A DNA stretch of 64,000 nt from Paenibacillus odorifer (GTDB lineage: Bacteria > Bacillota > Bacilli > Paenibacillales > Paenibacillaceae): the NCBI RefSeq assembly GCF_000758725.1, contig NZ_CP009428.1, forward strand, positions 4,402,001 through 4,466,000, written 5' to 3'. A program made the translations under genes and the position numbers. A model generated the notes under the pieces. The model had not been told where the DNA came from. It made no database searches and saw only the letters and a list, made by a program, of their open reading frames with translations. This document shows positions 17,279 to 26,213 of the stretch, piece after piece; position 1 is the first letter of the stretch, and every line of letters starts with the position of its first letter.

Positions 17279-18619
17279 TTAAATTTTCCAGTTCAGCCCA
17301 ATTATAATTTCAAACTGGTTATCCTGCGTATTCAGCTGAACAGTCCCTCCATGAGCAGTTATTATTTTCTGAACAATGAGTAGCCCTAATCCAGAACCTG
17401 CCGGGTTCAAGGCTGATGGTTGACCGTAATTAACAAAAGTAAGCTTGGCTCCATCACTCACCTTTTCCAGCACAACTTGAAACTTAGAACCTCGCTCCTG
17501 ATAAGCGATGGCATTATAAAGCAGGTTTGAGAATACACGGTTCATTCTTTTTTTATCAAACTGTAGAATTATTTCTTCTGGCTCGATTACAAAATCAGGA
17601 ATCAGACCCGCAGCCTCAAGCTCGGGCAACATATGTATCATTTCTTCTCTCAAATATTCTGAGAAATCATCTGTTGTAACATCCAAACGAAATTCGGGAC
17701 TTTCCATTCTCGATAATTCAAACAAATCCTGAATCAATACATTGGCACGGATACTATTTTCGTATATTATTTTGGCAAATTCCAAATGTTCTATCCGACC
17801 GCTCACCTGTTCTTTTAGTTCAAGCTCTGCGTAACCCATAATACTTGTTAATGGATTTTTTAAATCATGGGATATATCCAATATTAGATTTTTTCGATTG
17901 ATTTCACTCTGTTCTTTTAACGAGGTCTGGATCTGAATCACTTCTGCCATATGATTAAAAGCCTGCTCCAGTTGACTAAACTCCCGATTTCCGCCTACCT
18001 GTACTCTTGCTGAATAATCCCCATTCTTAACCTTTTCAACAGCAGCGGACAACTGGTCTAAGGGTTTAATGAAACTAACCGCTGTAATTCTCGCATAAAT
18101 CATCGTGCTTAGAATCAAAATCAACAAATAACCTAACCCAATAAACCCAAGCATTTGAAGGGTATGATCCTGCATAGGTGAATCTGAATTCCAATGGAAA
18201 CTGCCAATCATCTTCACTTGTATAGGTAAAAAGACGATCAGCCAAAAATGTTCCTGCTCATTATATTCAACAGTGATCATATCTTTGTTAGCTCCAGTAT
18301 TCATTAGAAAATCCGTAAATTCTTTGACACTAATCTGCTTGGACGTAAATGGATTGTTGCCAATGGAGTGTATGACTTCGTAATTGGAATTCACAACCTG
18401 TAAACTGCCCCCGACATCATTAATAACACTAGTGTCAATTCTTTGATAGTCATTTTGCATAAGTTTAGCAGCCGTTAACTGATTATAAATAATGTCCTTA
18501 GATCCCAGCCTGTTCATGCTAAACAAAGCAACAATCACCAATATCGTGATAACCGTTGTTATAAGAAAGATCGCGATATAGTTTTTTAACAATTGATAGG
18601 ATATATTATGTTTTTTCAT
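17279..18619 (-). CDS. Membrane sensor histidine kinase (BaeS/ResE type)
   Basis: The 446-residue kinase has a membrane segment at about 13-33, an extracytoplasmic domain of about 120 residues, a second segment near 155-175, a HAMP linker, the HisKA box DISHDLKNPLTSIMGYAEL with the phospho-His, and an ATPase domain with SGLGLLIVQKI. It begins one base after the stop of the response regulator gene, so the two form a pair in one transcript. The signal is unknown. Confidence 0.92.
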   Translation of the reverse strand: MKKHNISYQLLKNYIAIFLITTVITILVIVALFSMNRLGSKDIIYNQLTAAKLMQNDYQRIDTSVINDVGGSLQVVNSNYEVIHSIGNNPFTSKQISVKEFTDFLMNTGANKDMITVEYNEQEHFWLIVFLPIQVKMIGSFHWNSDSPMQDHTLQMLGFIGLGYLLILILSTMIYARITAVSFIKPLDQLSAAVEKVKNGDYSARVQVGGNREFSQLEQAFNHMAEVIQIQTSLKEQSEINRKNLILDISHDLKNPLTSIMGYAELELKEQVSGRIEHLEFAKIIYENSIRANVLIQDLFELSRMESPEFRLDVTTDDFSEYLREEMIHMLPELEAAGLIPDFVIEPEEIILQFDKKRMNRVFSNLLYNAIAYQERGSKFQVVLEKVSDGAKLTFVNYGQPSALNPAGSGLGLLIVQKIITAHGGTVQLNTQDNQFEIIIGLNWKI

Positions 18620-18620
18620 C

Positions 18621-19316
18621 TTATTTACCTGGATTGTAGAATTTGTAACCTAGTCCACGCACTGTGACGATAAATTCGGGATGGTGTGGGTCCCGTTCAA
18701 TCTTATTCCTTAGACGGCTGATGGTAACCATAATCGTATTATTATCACTATAGAAATCCTCTTCCCACGCCGCTGCATATAACTTTTTGGGCGTAAAAAT
18801 TTGATTAGGACTCTGCATCAGACATTGTAATACCTTATATTCCTTGGCATTTAAAAGAACCGGACTTTCATTTATGTACAACATACATTCCTTTAAATTC
18901 AGCTTCAATTCTCTATGTTGGATTGTTTCTTCAGTTATCGATTGGCTAAGATCGTATACATTTCTTCGTCTCAGCTGCGCCTCAACCCTAGCCACAAGCT
19001 CTGAAGCACTAAATGGCTTCACCATATAATCGTCCGCTCCAAGACCTAAACCAACAACCTTATCAATTTCTTCACCGCGGGCAGTTAACAAGATAACCGG
19101 AATATGGCTTTTCTCTCTTATCTGTCGCAACAGATTAAGCCCATCAAGCTTGGGCATTACAATATCCAAAATGGCAAGATTTATTTCATGTTGATTAACA
19201 ACCTCTAAAGCCTCAATGCCATCCTTGGCTTCGAATACTCGATAGGATCGATCTTCTAAATGTATTTTCACGAGTTTTCTTATATCAGTTTCATCTTCAG
19301 CAATTAGTATATTCAT
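18621..19316 (-). CDS. OmpR-family response regulator
   Basis: The receiver domain (IAEDETDIRKL, phospho-Asp in LAILDIVMPKLDG, Lys in MVKPF) is joined to an OmpR winged helix (LNAKEYKVLQCLMQSPNQIF, then TVRGLGYKFYNPGK). With 231 residues it has full family length. It is co-transcribed with the kinase that follows and may also govern the CPBP protease gene further down. No clear promoter is visible in the short region before it. Confidence 0.93.
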   Translation of the reverse strand: MNILIAEDETDIRKLVKIHLEDRSYRVFEAKDGIEALEVVNQHEINLAILDIVMPKLDGLNLLRQIREKSHIPVILLTARGEEIDKVVGLGLGADDYMVKPFSASELVARVEAQLRRRNVYDLSQSITEETIQHRELKLNLKECMLYINESPVLLNAKEYKVLQCLMQSPNQIFTPKKLYAAAWEEDFYSDNNTIMVTISRLRNKIERDPHHPEFIVTVRGLGYKFYNPGK

Positions 19317-19356
19317 CGCTCAATTCCCCTAACTAATCTCAAATAGCTGAGTCTTT

Positions 19357-19742
19357 TCACTCAGTATAACTTGCCAAATACCACTTCGGTATATAAAGCC
19401 TAAAGAAAAGATCTGGAACATCATGATTAAAATACCCATGGATTCGGCCCGATGCGAACTCTGGACTCGTTAGTGCACACCAAGAAATGCGATTAAATTC
19501 CTCCCAAGGATCACCATAATCAAATCTATTAAAATCAATAATTCCAAGTTCCCTCGACTTCGTAATGATCATATTCCTACATGATAGTCGCCGTGTTGAA
19601 AAGTCTGCGACCGCCCCTCCAATAAGTAACGATTCGCCTCCACAAACTCAATGACCTGCTCTGCTCCCTTTAGAACAATGCCGAATGTTTGATATTTCGT
19701 GATGTACTTATCGATCTTCCACCCCAAACTGAAGAGGTCATT
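19357..19742 (-). pseudogene. Aminoglycoside phosphotransferase-like relic
   Basis: Two frames together give a phosphotransferase-type C-terminal half: SQTFQHGDYHVG, then after a one-base frameshift near 19570 NMIITKSRELGIIDFNRFDYG, containing the HGDxxxxN catalytic loop and the DxD-like metal residues. The N-terminal lobe is missing and the frame is broken, so it is not functional. Relatives phosphorylate aminoglycosides, macrolides or small alcohols. Confidence 0.75.
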
Positions 19743-19844
19743 TCACAACCTCCTTTTAATCAAACCGCTTCACAAAATAGAAAAATTTTCTTATTTATTT
19801 CTTAGAAGATTATTTTATTCAATTGATGTTGGAACAATAATAGT

Positions 19845-19888
19845 GTATGATGCATAGTATAGATCGAATACTGTATGACACATAGTAA
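19845..19888 (+). promoter_or_regulatory. Direct repeats upstream of padR-HAAS operon
   Basis: GTATGATGCATAGTAT at 19845 and GTATGACACATAGTAA at 19873 are near-copies 28 bases apart, about 110-155 bases before the PadR gene. They could be autoregulatory binding sites. A small hairpin (GTCCT...AGGAC, 19907-19920) lies between them and the gene, and nothing else is evident in the 250-base gap. Confidence 0.45.
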
Positions 19889-19999
19889 GTATAAGCGGCT
19901 TCGACGTCCTCTCAAGGACAACAAGCGTTTAAACCAAAAATATAAGAACAATTTATAAGAGATTATAAATCCTTATATTTTAAATAATGAGGTGGGTGA

Positions 20000-20347
20000 A
20001 TGAGTACTTTATTAAATTCTTTAATCACAGAGCTTAGAAGAGGTACGTTAACGCTAGCCGTTTTAAGTCAATTACGAACACCCCAGTATGGATATTCGCT
20101 CGTTCAATTGTTGGAGGAATCCAGCATCATCATCGATCAAAGCACCTTATATCCATTACTTCGCCGATTAGAGAAACAGGAATTAGTGACGAGCAGCTGG
20201 GACACATCCGAGAGCAGACCCCGTAAGTATTATGTTCTAAGTGACTATGGCGTAGAGATTTTTTTACAGCTAAAGGAAGAATGGCTTAAGAATTCGAAAG
20301 AACTCTACGGCCTATTACAAGGGGAGGATGACCATGAAGCTAATTGA
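20000..20347 (+). CDS. PadR-family regulator (short type)
   Basis: A 115-residue winged-helix protein: LAVLSQLRTPQYGYSLVQLL, then STLYPLLRRLEKQELVTSSW and the wing SRPRKYYVLSDYG. It lacks the long C-terminal domain, as do the short PadR proteins that are paired with HAAS/DUF1700-type membrane partners. Its stop overlaps the start of the next gene by 14 bases, so they are translationally coupled. It probably controls its own operon. Confidence 0.9.
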   Translation: MSTLLNSLITELRRGTLTLAVLSQLRTPQYGYSLVQLLEESSIIIDQSTLYPLLRRLEKQELVTSSWDTSESRPRKYYVLSDYGVEIFLQLKEEWLKNSKELYGLLQGEDDHEAN

Positions 20348-21329
20348 GATTTACATTCATGAAGTTACTCGGAGGTTACCGGAACAAAATCGGGAAGACA
20401 TCGCATTAGAATTACGATCAACCATCGAGGATATGTTACCGGATGATTATGACGAAAAAGAGGTAAAGGCCGTCCTTGAAAAATTGGGCAATCCAGCTAT
20501 TTTAGCTAGTGAGTACCGCGATCAGCCCATGTATCTCATCGGCCCACGCTATTTCGATTTATATGTTACGTTATTAAAAATGATTATACCAATCGCTGTA
20601 GTTGTTTCTTTAATCGCTCTGGTTGCTGATTACTTGATTGGCTACAGCGGCGATAAAACAGTTGCGGATATTGTTACTGCAGTTATAAGTACAGGAATTG
20701 GAACCTTCCTTGAAGTAGGAATCCAAGTCTTTTTTTGGATAACTGTTGTGTTCGCTATTATCGAACGGGCGGATAAAGGAAAGGAAGGGCATCCGCTTAC
20801 TACAAAATTAAGGAAATGGACTCCTGATGATTTGAAGGATATCGCGCTTGTCCATAAGAAAAAAGCAATTACAAGCTTCGAAGTGTTCGGAAGTTTACTG
20901 TGGACTGCCATTTGGGCTACTGTTTATTTTAATGCTGAACACCTGATCAGAGTCTATAGAGGCGGTGAAGGCGCACTTAACTTCGTAGCCCCAGCTTTTA
21001 ATCAGCATGTGTTACTTGATTATTGGCCTATTATTCTTATTGTGATCGGATTAGAAGTCGCATTAACTATATATAAATTAATCAAGAGACAATGGACTAG
21101 AGAATTAGCATTATGTAATACGGTCCTCGAGCTCATTGTACTTATTGTATTCGCTGTTATCCTTATAAATCCGAATGTATTTAACCAAGAATTCATTAAC
21201 TACATGTCTAATTTATTAACTACTACAGCTAACCAATTTGAAACGGGGCTAGTAGGTGGAGGTATAGCAGTCTTGATTTTAGTTGCGGTCCTCAATATAT
21301 ATGAAGGCTTCCGCAAGGCTCGCCTCTAG
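20334..21329 (+). CDS. HAAS-domain-type membrane protein
   Basis: The start is placed at ATG 20334, which has GGGGAGG at good distance; an in-frame ATG at 20328 is too close to that site. The soluble N-terminal part (IYIHEVTRRLPEQNREDIAL, then YDEKEVKAVLEKLGNPAILASEYRD) is the helical HAAS-type signalling module. It is followed by about five or six membrane segments over residues 85-325. Proteins like this are encoded just after short PadR regulators and are thought to modulate them or sense envelope state; the exact role is unknown. Confidence 0.82.
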   Translation: MKLIEIYIHEVTRRLPEQNREDIALELRSTIEDMLPDDYDEKEVKAVLEKLGNPAILASEYRDQPMYLIGPRYFDLYVTLLKMIIPIAVVVSLIALVADYLIGYSGDKTVADIVTAVISTGIGTFLEVGIQVFFWITVVFAIIERADKGKEGHPLTTKLRKWTPDDLKDIALVHKKKAITSFEVFGSLLWTAIWATVYFNAEHLIRVYRGGEGALNFVAPAFNQHVLLDYWPIILIVIGLEVALTIYKLIKRQWTRELALCNTVLELIVLIVFAVILINPNVFNQEFINYMSNLLTTTANQFETGLVGGGIAVLILVAVLNIYEGFRKARL

Positions 21330-21338
21330 TATTCGCAG

Positions 21339-21378
21339 AGCGGTGATTCTCCTGTTATTTGGAGAATTGCCGCTTTGT
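21339..21378 (+). terminator. Terminator after the HAAS gene
   Basis: AGCGGTGATTCTCC (21339-21352) pairs with GGAGAATTGCCGCT (21361-21374), then TTGTTTT. A related hairpin lies at 51150-51182, also about 95 bases before a copy of the intergenic repeat. Confidence 0.8.
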
Positions 21379-21440
21379 TTTCTGACTCGTTGAATGCCTG
21401 CTTAAAATGCTTCAACAGTATTGTCACCCTCTAAGAGTTA

Positions 21441-21616
21441 CGGACCCAGATGACTTAATTTGCACATTTTCTGCCTTTGGAACAGGGCTTCGGACTCCAA
21501 TGACGTTATTCCCTCGAAAGAGCTCCATATCGGGGTGTTTCAAGGCAATAGCGGCTATGCGGTCCGTTGGCATCCCAAACGTGCGATATTTCTGGGTTTA
21601 GTGTCATCTGTGTCCG
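21441..21616. repeat. Quadripartite intergenic repeat, copy B
   Basis: Forward motifs CGGACCCAGATGAC at 21441 and CGGACTCCAATGACGTTATT at 21491 are followed by inverted motifs ending GCGGTCCG at 21566 and GTGTCCG at 21616. The outer pair matches at 13 of the first 14 bases, so the element can fold into one long imperfect hairpin. It lies between convergent genes. Confidence 0.85.
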
Positions 21617-21654
21617 ATAGGTGTTTCGTATGTGCAAATGTTAGCGAAGAATAC

Positions 21655-21704
21655 GAAAAAAAGGAGTTGTCCCATAAGCCATGAATGGCTGCTAGGACAA
21701 CTCC
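21655..21704 (-). terminator. Terminator of the fucosidase operon
   Basis: GGAGTTGTCC (21663-21672) pairs with GGACAACTCC (21695-21704), with an inner AGCCAT/ATGGCT stem. A run of A on the plus strand gives the T tract on the minus strand. A terminator with the same inner sequence lies at 46800. Confidence 0.9.
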
Positions 21705-21711
21705 TTCTGAT

Positions 21712-22989
21712 TTAATTAAATAGTTCAAGCTCGATAACCGTATCCATCTCATCAGGTAACATCGCGCCTTTTAATGTAATAAACGCTCCACCGTCAACAT
21801 CCGAATATTCCTCAGCCATCCACGGCGCCTCCACCTTTAGCTCGGTACCATCACGTAGTAATCTGGCCTTTTTAATCTTCCCTTTCAAGCCTTGGAAATA
21901 GATCGGGCCAATTCCACGGTCGTAAACGTGCGCATATAACTTATTGCCCTTTTGCGTATAACGTCCCCACTCTGGCTTAGGTAACAAAGACTTCCCGCAT
22001 CCATAAATACTGTCTCCATTAAGGCGCATCCACTCCCCAACTTCGTCAAGGATAACCAGTGATTCCCGTGTCATTTCACCTTTAGCATCTGGTCCAACAT
22101 TGAGGAGCAGGTTACCATTCTTACTGATACATTCGACCATCGTACGGATGACTTGCTTGGTTGATTTATAATTCTTATCCTCGGAATGATAACCCCAGTT
22201 GTCATTAAGGGTAATGCAGGCTTCCCAAGGGATGGATTGGCCGTTTACGTCAACAATGCCGCCAGGTGGAATGATCTGCTCGGGGGAGAAGAAATCTCCA
22301 GCATATTCCTCAGATTCTGCCGCACGAATATTGCCACCTAATCGATTGTCGATAATAATATCAGGTTGTATGGAACGAATCATCCGGATAAGCTCCGTCG
22401 CCTTCCACTTCTCCCCTGTCATATTATCGTAGGAGAAGTCAAACCACATAATGTCGATTTTACCGTAATTGGTGAGCAGTTCCTTTACTTGCCCATGCAT
22501 ATACTCCAAGTATCTATCGAAATCAATCGGCTTATCTTTAGCCGCTTCGTTATCCCGATCAGGATGTGCCTTATCTCCATATCCGGGATAATCCTCATGG
22601 TGCCAGTCTATGATAGAGTAATATAGACCTACTGCAATCCCTTCAGCCCGGAAAGCGTCTACATATTCCCGCACTAGATCACGCCCAGCGGGCGTATTAG
22701 TGGCTTTGAAATCAGTCAGCTTACTATCGAACAGACAGAACCCGTCATGATGTTTGGTCGTAAGAACAGCGTATTTCTGACCCGCAGCTTTTGCTGCACT
22801 TGCCCATTTCTTCGGATCATATCGAGAGGCGTCAAATTCATCGAAATACGTCATGTAATGCTCTCTACTCATCCGCTCGTTACCGCGTATCCATTCCCCT
22901 CTAGCAGGAATTGAATATAATCCCCAATGGATAAACATCCCGAACCTATCCTGTAAGAACCATTTCGTTCTTTCTTCTCTTGCACCCAT
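21712..22989 (-). CDS. Alpha-L-fucosidase, GH29
   Basis: This 425-residue enzyme has GH29 landmarks: FGMFIHWGLYSIPARGEW at the N-terminus, TTKHHDGFCLFDS, IDIMWFDFSYD with the likely nucleophile Asp, and SKNGNLLLNVGPDAKGEM. It removes terminal L-fucose from glycans. No signal peptide is seen, so it works in the cytoplasm on imported material. GAGGAGTTGGAG precedes the ATG. It is the last gene of the eleven-gene operon and follows a sugar kinase. The cytoplasmic site and a peptide-type importer in the same operon point to short fucosylated glycopeptides or glyco-amino acids as substrate. Confidence 0.92.
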   Translation of the reverse strand: MGAREERTKWFLQDRFGMFIHWGLYSIPARGEWIRGNERMSREHYMTYFDEFDASRYDPKKWASAAKAAGQKYAVLTTKHHDGFCLFDSKLTDFKATNTPAGRDLVREYVDAFRAEGIAVGLYYSIIDWHHEDYPGYGDKAHPDRDNEAAKDKPIDFDRYLEYMHGQVKELLTNYGKIDIMWFDFSYDNMTGEKWKATELIRMIRSIQPDIIIDNRLGGNIRAAESEEYAGDFFSPEQIIPPGGIVDVNGQSIPWEACITLNDNWGYHSEDKNYKSTKQVIRTMVECISKNGNLLLNVGPDAKGEMTRESLVILDEVGEWMRLNGDSIYGCGKSLLPKPEWGRYTQKGNKLYAHVYDRGIGPIYFQGLKGKIKKARLLRDGTELKVEAPWMAEEYSDVDGGAFITLKGAMLPDEMDTVIELELFN

Positions 22990-23037
22990 CTCTCCAACTC
23001 CTCGTTAATGAAAGCTATAATCAATCTTTCACTCCAC

Positions 23038-23988
23038 CTAAGCGGTATGAAATAATGCTGCGGCTCCAATTAAACCTACATCGTCTTTGAGAGCGGCAGG
23101 TTCAATTGTAAAAGTACCCTTATATGGATCCATGACAAATTGCTCCGTCTTCTCCACCAGTGCAGGGAATAACAAATCTCCAGCCTTACTCACGCCTCCA
23201 CCGATCACGATCCGATCAGGATTGAACGTATGAACTGCATTGGCTAGACCTAGTGCCATATAATGAATACTGCGGTCAATAACCTCGACGGCCACGGCAT
23301 CGTTAAGTGCCATGGCTTCAAATACGTGCCGCGAAGTAATTTTTTCTCCATTTATATTAGCCAGTTCCGTAATCATCGACGGTCTGCCCTCCATACTTCG
23401 CAGCGCCATATCCCGAATCGCTGTGCCCGAAGCGAAAACTTCCCAGCAGCCGAATCTTCCACAGCTACATTCCGTTCCGTTCGGGTCAATAATATTATGA
23501 CCTAGTTCACCAGCAAATGAATTTTTGCCAAGAAGCAGCTTGCCGTCAATGACGATACCTGCTCCAATCCCTGTGCTAAAGGTAACATAAACCATGTTGT
23601 CTGCACCTTTGCCAGCTCCTCGGACATACTCACCCCAAGCCGCAGCGTTCGCATCATTCACTACCTTTACTTCAACGCCTAGCTCCGACTCCATCCAGTG
23701 CTTCAGCGGAACATTATCCCATTCCGGAAGATTGGTGCCGTGAATAACGATCCCGTCCTGGCTATTTACAGCTCCGGGAGAAGCCAGCCCCACTCCAGTG
23801 AGTGGTCGTCCTTCGGATACGGAGCGGATCATATCGATCATTCGCTGCACCACTTCTTTAGCGGTACGTGCCCCAGCCGTTTCCATCAGTTCCCGTTTCA
23901 ACACGGTCCCCTTTGAATCGAACAATGCTGCGGCAATTTTTGTGCCTCCTAAATCGATTCCAACTACGTAGCTCTCAACCTTCTGCAT
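23038..23988 (-). CDS. ROK-family sugar kinase
   Basis: This 316-residue cytoplasmic kinase has the ATP phosphate-1 motif GIDLGGTKIAAALFD, the catalytic Asp in VNDANAAAWGE, and the ROK zinc motif CSCGRFGCWE with the upstream His of GELGHNI. ROK kinases act on glucose, N-acetylglucosamine, N-acetylmannosamine or fructose. Next to a fucosidase and an asparaginase-like gene, N-acetylglucosamine released from a glycan core is an attractive substrate, but that is inference. It lies between cutC and the fucosidase with short gaps. Confidence 0.9.
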   Translation of the reverse strand: MQKVESYVVGIDLGGTKIAAALFDSKGTVLKRELMETAGARTAKEVVQRMIDMIRSVSEGRPLTGVGLASPGAVNSQDGIVIHGTNLPEWDNVPLKHWMESELGVEVKVVNDANAAAWGEYVRGAGKGADNMVYVTFSTGIGAGIVIDGKLLLGKNSFAGELGHNIIDPNGTECSCGRFGCWEVFASGTAIRDMALRSMEGRPSMITELANINGEKITSRHVFEAMALNDAVAVEVIDRSIHYMALGLANAVHTFNPDRIVIGGGVSKAGDLLFPALVEKTEQFVMDPYKGTFTIEPAALKDDVGLIGAAALFHTA

Positions 23989-24016
23989 AACCCATTCACC
24001 TTTTCACTATCTATTA

Positions 24017-24709
24017 TTAGCCGTTAGAATGAATACTCTCTGCTAACGCCCGTAAGGCTGCTGGATCGATTGGCGACAAAGCGTCTTTATCATAACGAAC
24101 AGCCGACCCAAAATGCACTTCTGTTACTCCAGTCTGATGTATAAATGAAGTAATACCTTCCGGCTTCAAACCGCTTCCAGCCAGTATACTTACCGTTTTA
24201 CCTCTTGATTCCTCGACTAGCTTCCGCATAGCAGGAATAGCTTCTGGTGCCGGACCTGGCCCAGCAGAAGTGAGTACACGCGTAATTTGCGGATACTTAC
24301 AAAGCGTTCGATAACCTTCTATTTGATCCTTCAACTCATCAAAAGCACGGTGGAAGGTTACTTGCAATCCATCGGTCAACGGCAATAATGTTTCAAGCGC
24401 TCGCTCGTCGATAGTCCCTTCCGGTGTTAACGCACCAATCACAATCCCCGCCGCTCCGCTGGCTGCAATTTGCTTTATCTCTGCTGCCATGGTCAAAATG
24501 TCATACTTTGAATAGCAAAAAGAACGGCTGTGCGGGCGAACCATAACAAACGCAGGAATGCTAACCGATTTAGCAACTTGTTGCACCAATCCTATCCCTG
24601 GTGTTAGACCGCCTTCCGTAATCGCAGTAATGAGCTCCAGGCGGTCAGCCCCGTTCGCTTCGGCTGTAAGAGCATCGTCCATACAGGTAGCGATGACTTC
24701 CAATCTCAT
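24017..24709 (-). CDS. cutC: CutC-family protein
   Basis: This 230-residue TIM barrel has the family blocks LEVIATCMDDALTAEANGAD, RLELITAITEGGLTPG, VMVRPHSRSFCYS, TFHRAFDEL and ILAGSGLKPEGI. The name comes from a proposed role in copper homeostasis, which is weakly supported for the family in general. Its place inside a glycopeptide-type operon, between an aminopeptidase and a sugar kinase, suggests a catabolic role instead. AGTGGAGG precedes the ATG. Confidence 0.9.
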   Translation of the reverse strand: MRLEVIATCMDDALTAEANGADRLELITAITEGGLTPGIGLVQQVAKSVSIPAFVMVRPHSRSFCYSKYDILTMAAEIKQIAASGAAGIVIGALTPEGTIDERALETLLPLTDGLQVTFHRAFDELKDQIEGYRTLCKYPQITRVLTSAGPGPAPEAIPAMRKLVEESRGKTVSILAGSGLKPEGITSFIHQTGVTEVHFGSAVRYDKDALSPIDPAALRALAESIHSNG

Positions 24710-24732
24710 AACTTTCCTCCACTCTTCCGTTG

Positions 24733-26172
24733 TTATTGTTGTGCCTGTTTCATGACATAATCAGCGAGCAATCGAGCACCATAGCCCGTTGCTCCAGCTT
24801 CTGAATACCCCACATCCTGCTTGTACTGAACCGTCCCAGCCATATCAATATGAACCCAGCTCAGCGATTCCGCTACAAAACGCCGTATAAAAAGCGCTGC
24901 TGTAATCGCACCTGCAAAAGGTGAAGTACTAACATTACGTAGATCAGCGTAATTGCTTCGAAGATCGACTTCATATTCATCCATAAGCGGCATGGGCCAC
25001 AGTCGCTCACCATTGCGCTCACCGATTTCGACGAGGTTCTGCGTCATCTCTCCATCACCCCATATGCCGGCGATACCTAATCCTAGCGCTGCGCCAACAT
25101 TTCCAGTAAGTGTTGCAATATCGATGACCTTAGTTGCCCCGATATTTGCTGCATGAATAAGCGCATCCGCGATAATAAGCCGCCCCTCGCCATCCGTATT
25201 TGCAACCTGAACCGTCAGCCCATTAGGATAGCGTATAACAGACGATGGCAGCATCGCTTCAGCATCTGGTACGTTATCAACAACTGGGATCAATACGGTC
25301 ACATTTACATGAGCTTGATTCCGTACTAAAATATCCAGCGCCCCAATAACAGCTGCTGCACCACCCATATCCATACGTGCATCGCTGATATCACTTGCGG
25401 TCTTAACATTCATCCCACCTAAATCGAAGGTAACACCTTTACCCACCAATGCCAGCATTGGCAATTCAGGGTTACTCTCATAGCGAATTTCAACGAGGGC
25501 TGGGGAGTGTTTACTGCCTGCTCCAACCGCCAGCAACCCATTCATCTGTAGGTCAACCAGCTCCTGCCCCCGGTAAACATGAACTTTCACTGCTGCGTTA
25601 TCACGCTCGAAATATTCGACCATCCATTCTGCGAACCGATCCGGATTTAGAGTCCCGGGCACCTCATTCACCAGATCGCGAGCAACCACTGCTCCTTCAG
25701 CGCGTATGCGGCCAGTACTTAGTACAACTTCCAGTTCAAGCTTAGTCAGCTCAGGCCAATCGGCTGTCTGGAGCAGCAAATCAACTGAATTGTCTATTTT
25801 AGTAACGCCACGATAGGTTTGGAAACGATATAATCCGAGAAGCCAGCCTTCAATCCATGCTTGCAGCTCATCCGCAGCGGAAATATCACTTTCTGCTGTC
25901 CTACGAACAAATGAAGCGAAATTCAGCCCTTCTCTTAGAGCTAAGCGGGCGGCAGATCCCGCTGCTCGACGAATTTTCTCAAGCGTAAGAGCCTTGCGTT
26001 TTCCCATTCCAACAGCTAACACATCGGACTCTTCCTCAGAACGAGCATATAACCATGTCACACTGCCACTCTGTTTGTGAGCTTCTCCCAGTCGAAGAGG
26101 AAAAGGCTCCTCTTCATAGGCTAAGTAGATAAGCATATCCGCCACATTAGCAGAATCGAACAAGATATTCAT
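24733..26172 (-). CDS. M17 leucyl aminopeptidase-family enzyme
   Basis: The start is placed at ATG 26172, which has GAAGGGACAGCT upstream; the frame continues 11 codons further without a ribosome binding site. The protein of about 479 residues has the N-terminal macro-like domain and the M17 catalytic half: GKGVTFDLGGMNVKT (metal Lys and Asp, catalytic Lys), ARMDMGGAAAV (metal Asp) and NTDGEGRLIIADAL (metal Asp and Glu, catalytic Arg). The usual signature has NTDAEGRL, so this is a somewhat divergent member. It would trim imported peptides or glycopeptides from the N-terminus. It follows the peptide importer genes. Confidence 0.9.
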   Translation of the reverse strand: MNILFDSANVADMLIYLAYEEEPFPLRLGEAHKQSGSVTWLYARSEEESDVLAVGMGKRKALTLEKIRRAAGSAARLALREGLNFASFVRRTAESDISAADELQAWIEGWLLGLYRFQTYRGVTKIDNSVDLLLQTADWPELTKLELEVVLSTGRIRAEGAVVARDLVNEVPGTLNPDRFAEWMVEYFERDNAAVKVHVYRGQELVDLQMNGLLAVGAGSKHSPALVEIRYESNPELPMLALVGKGVTFDLGGMNVKTASDISDARMDMGGAAAVIGALDILVRNQAHVNVTVLIPVVDNVPDAEAMLPSSVIRYPNGLTVQVANTDGEGRLIIADALIHAANIGATKVIDIATLTGNVGAALGLGIAGIWGDGEMTQNLVEIGERNGERLWPMPLMDEYEVDLRSNYADLRNVSTSPFAGAITAALFIRRFVAESLSWVHIDMAGTVQYKQDVGYSEAGATGYGARLLADYVMKQAQQ

Positions 26173-26213
26173 AGCTGTCCCTTCTTTTCCGTAAAGTGTA
26201 CTCACATTTAAAA

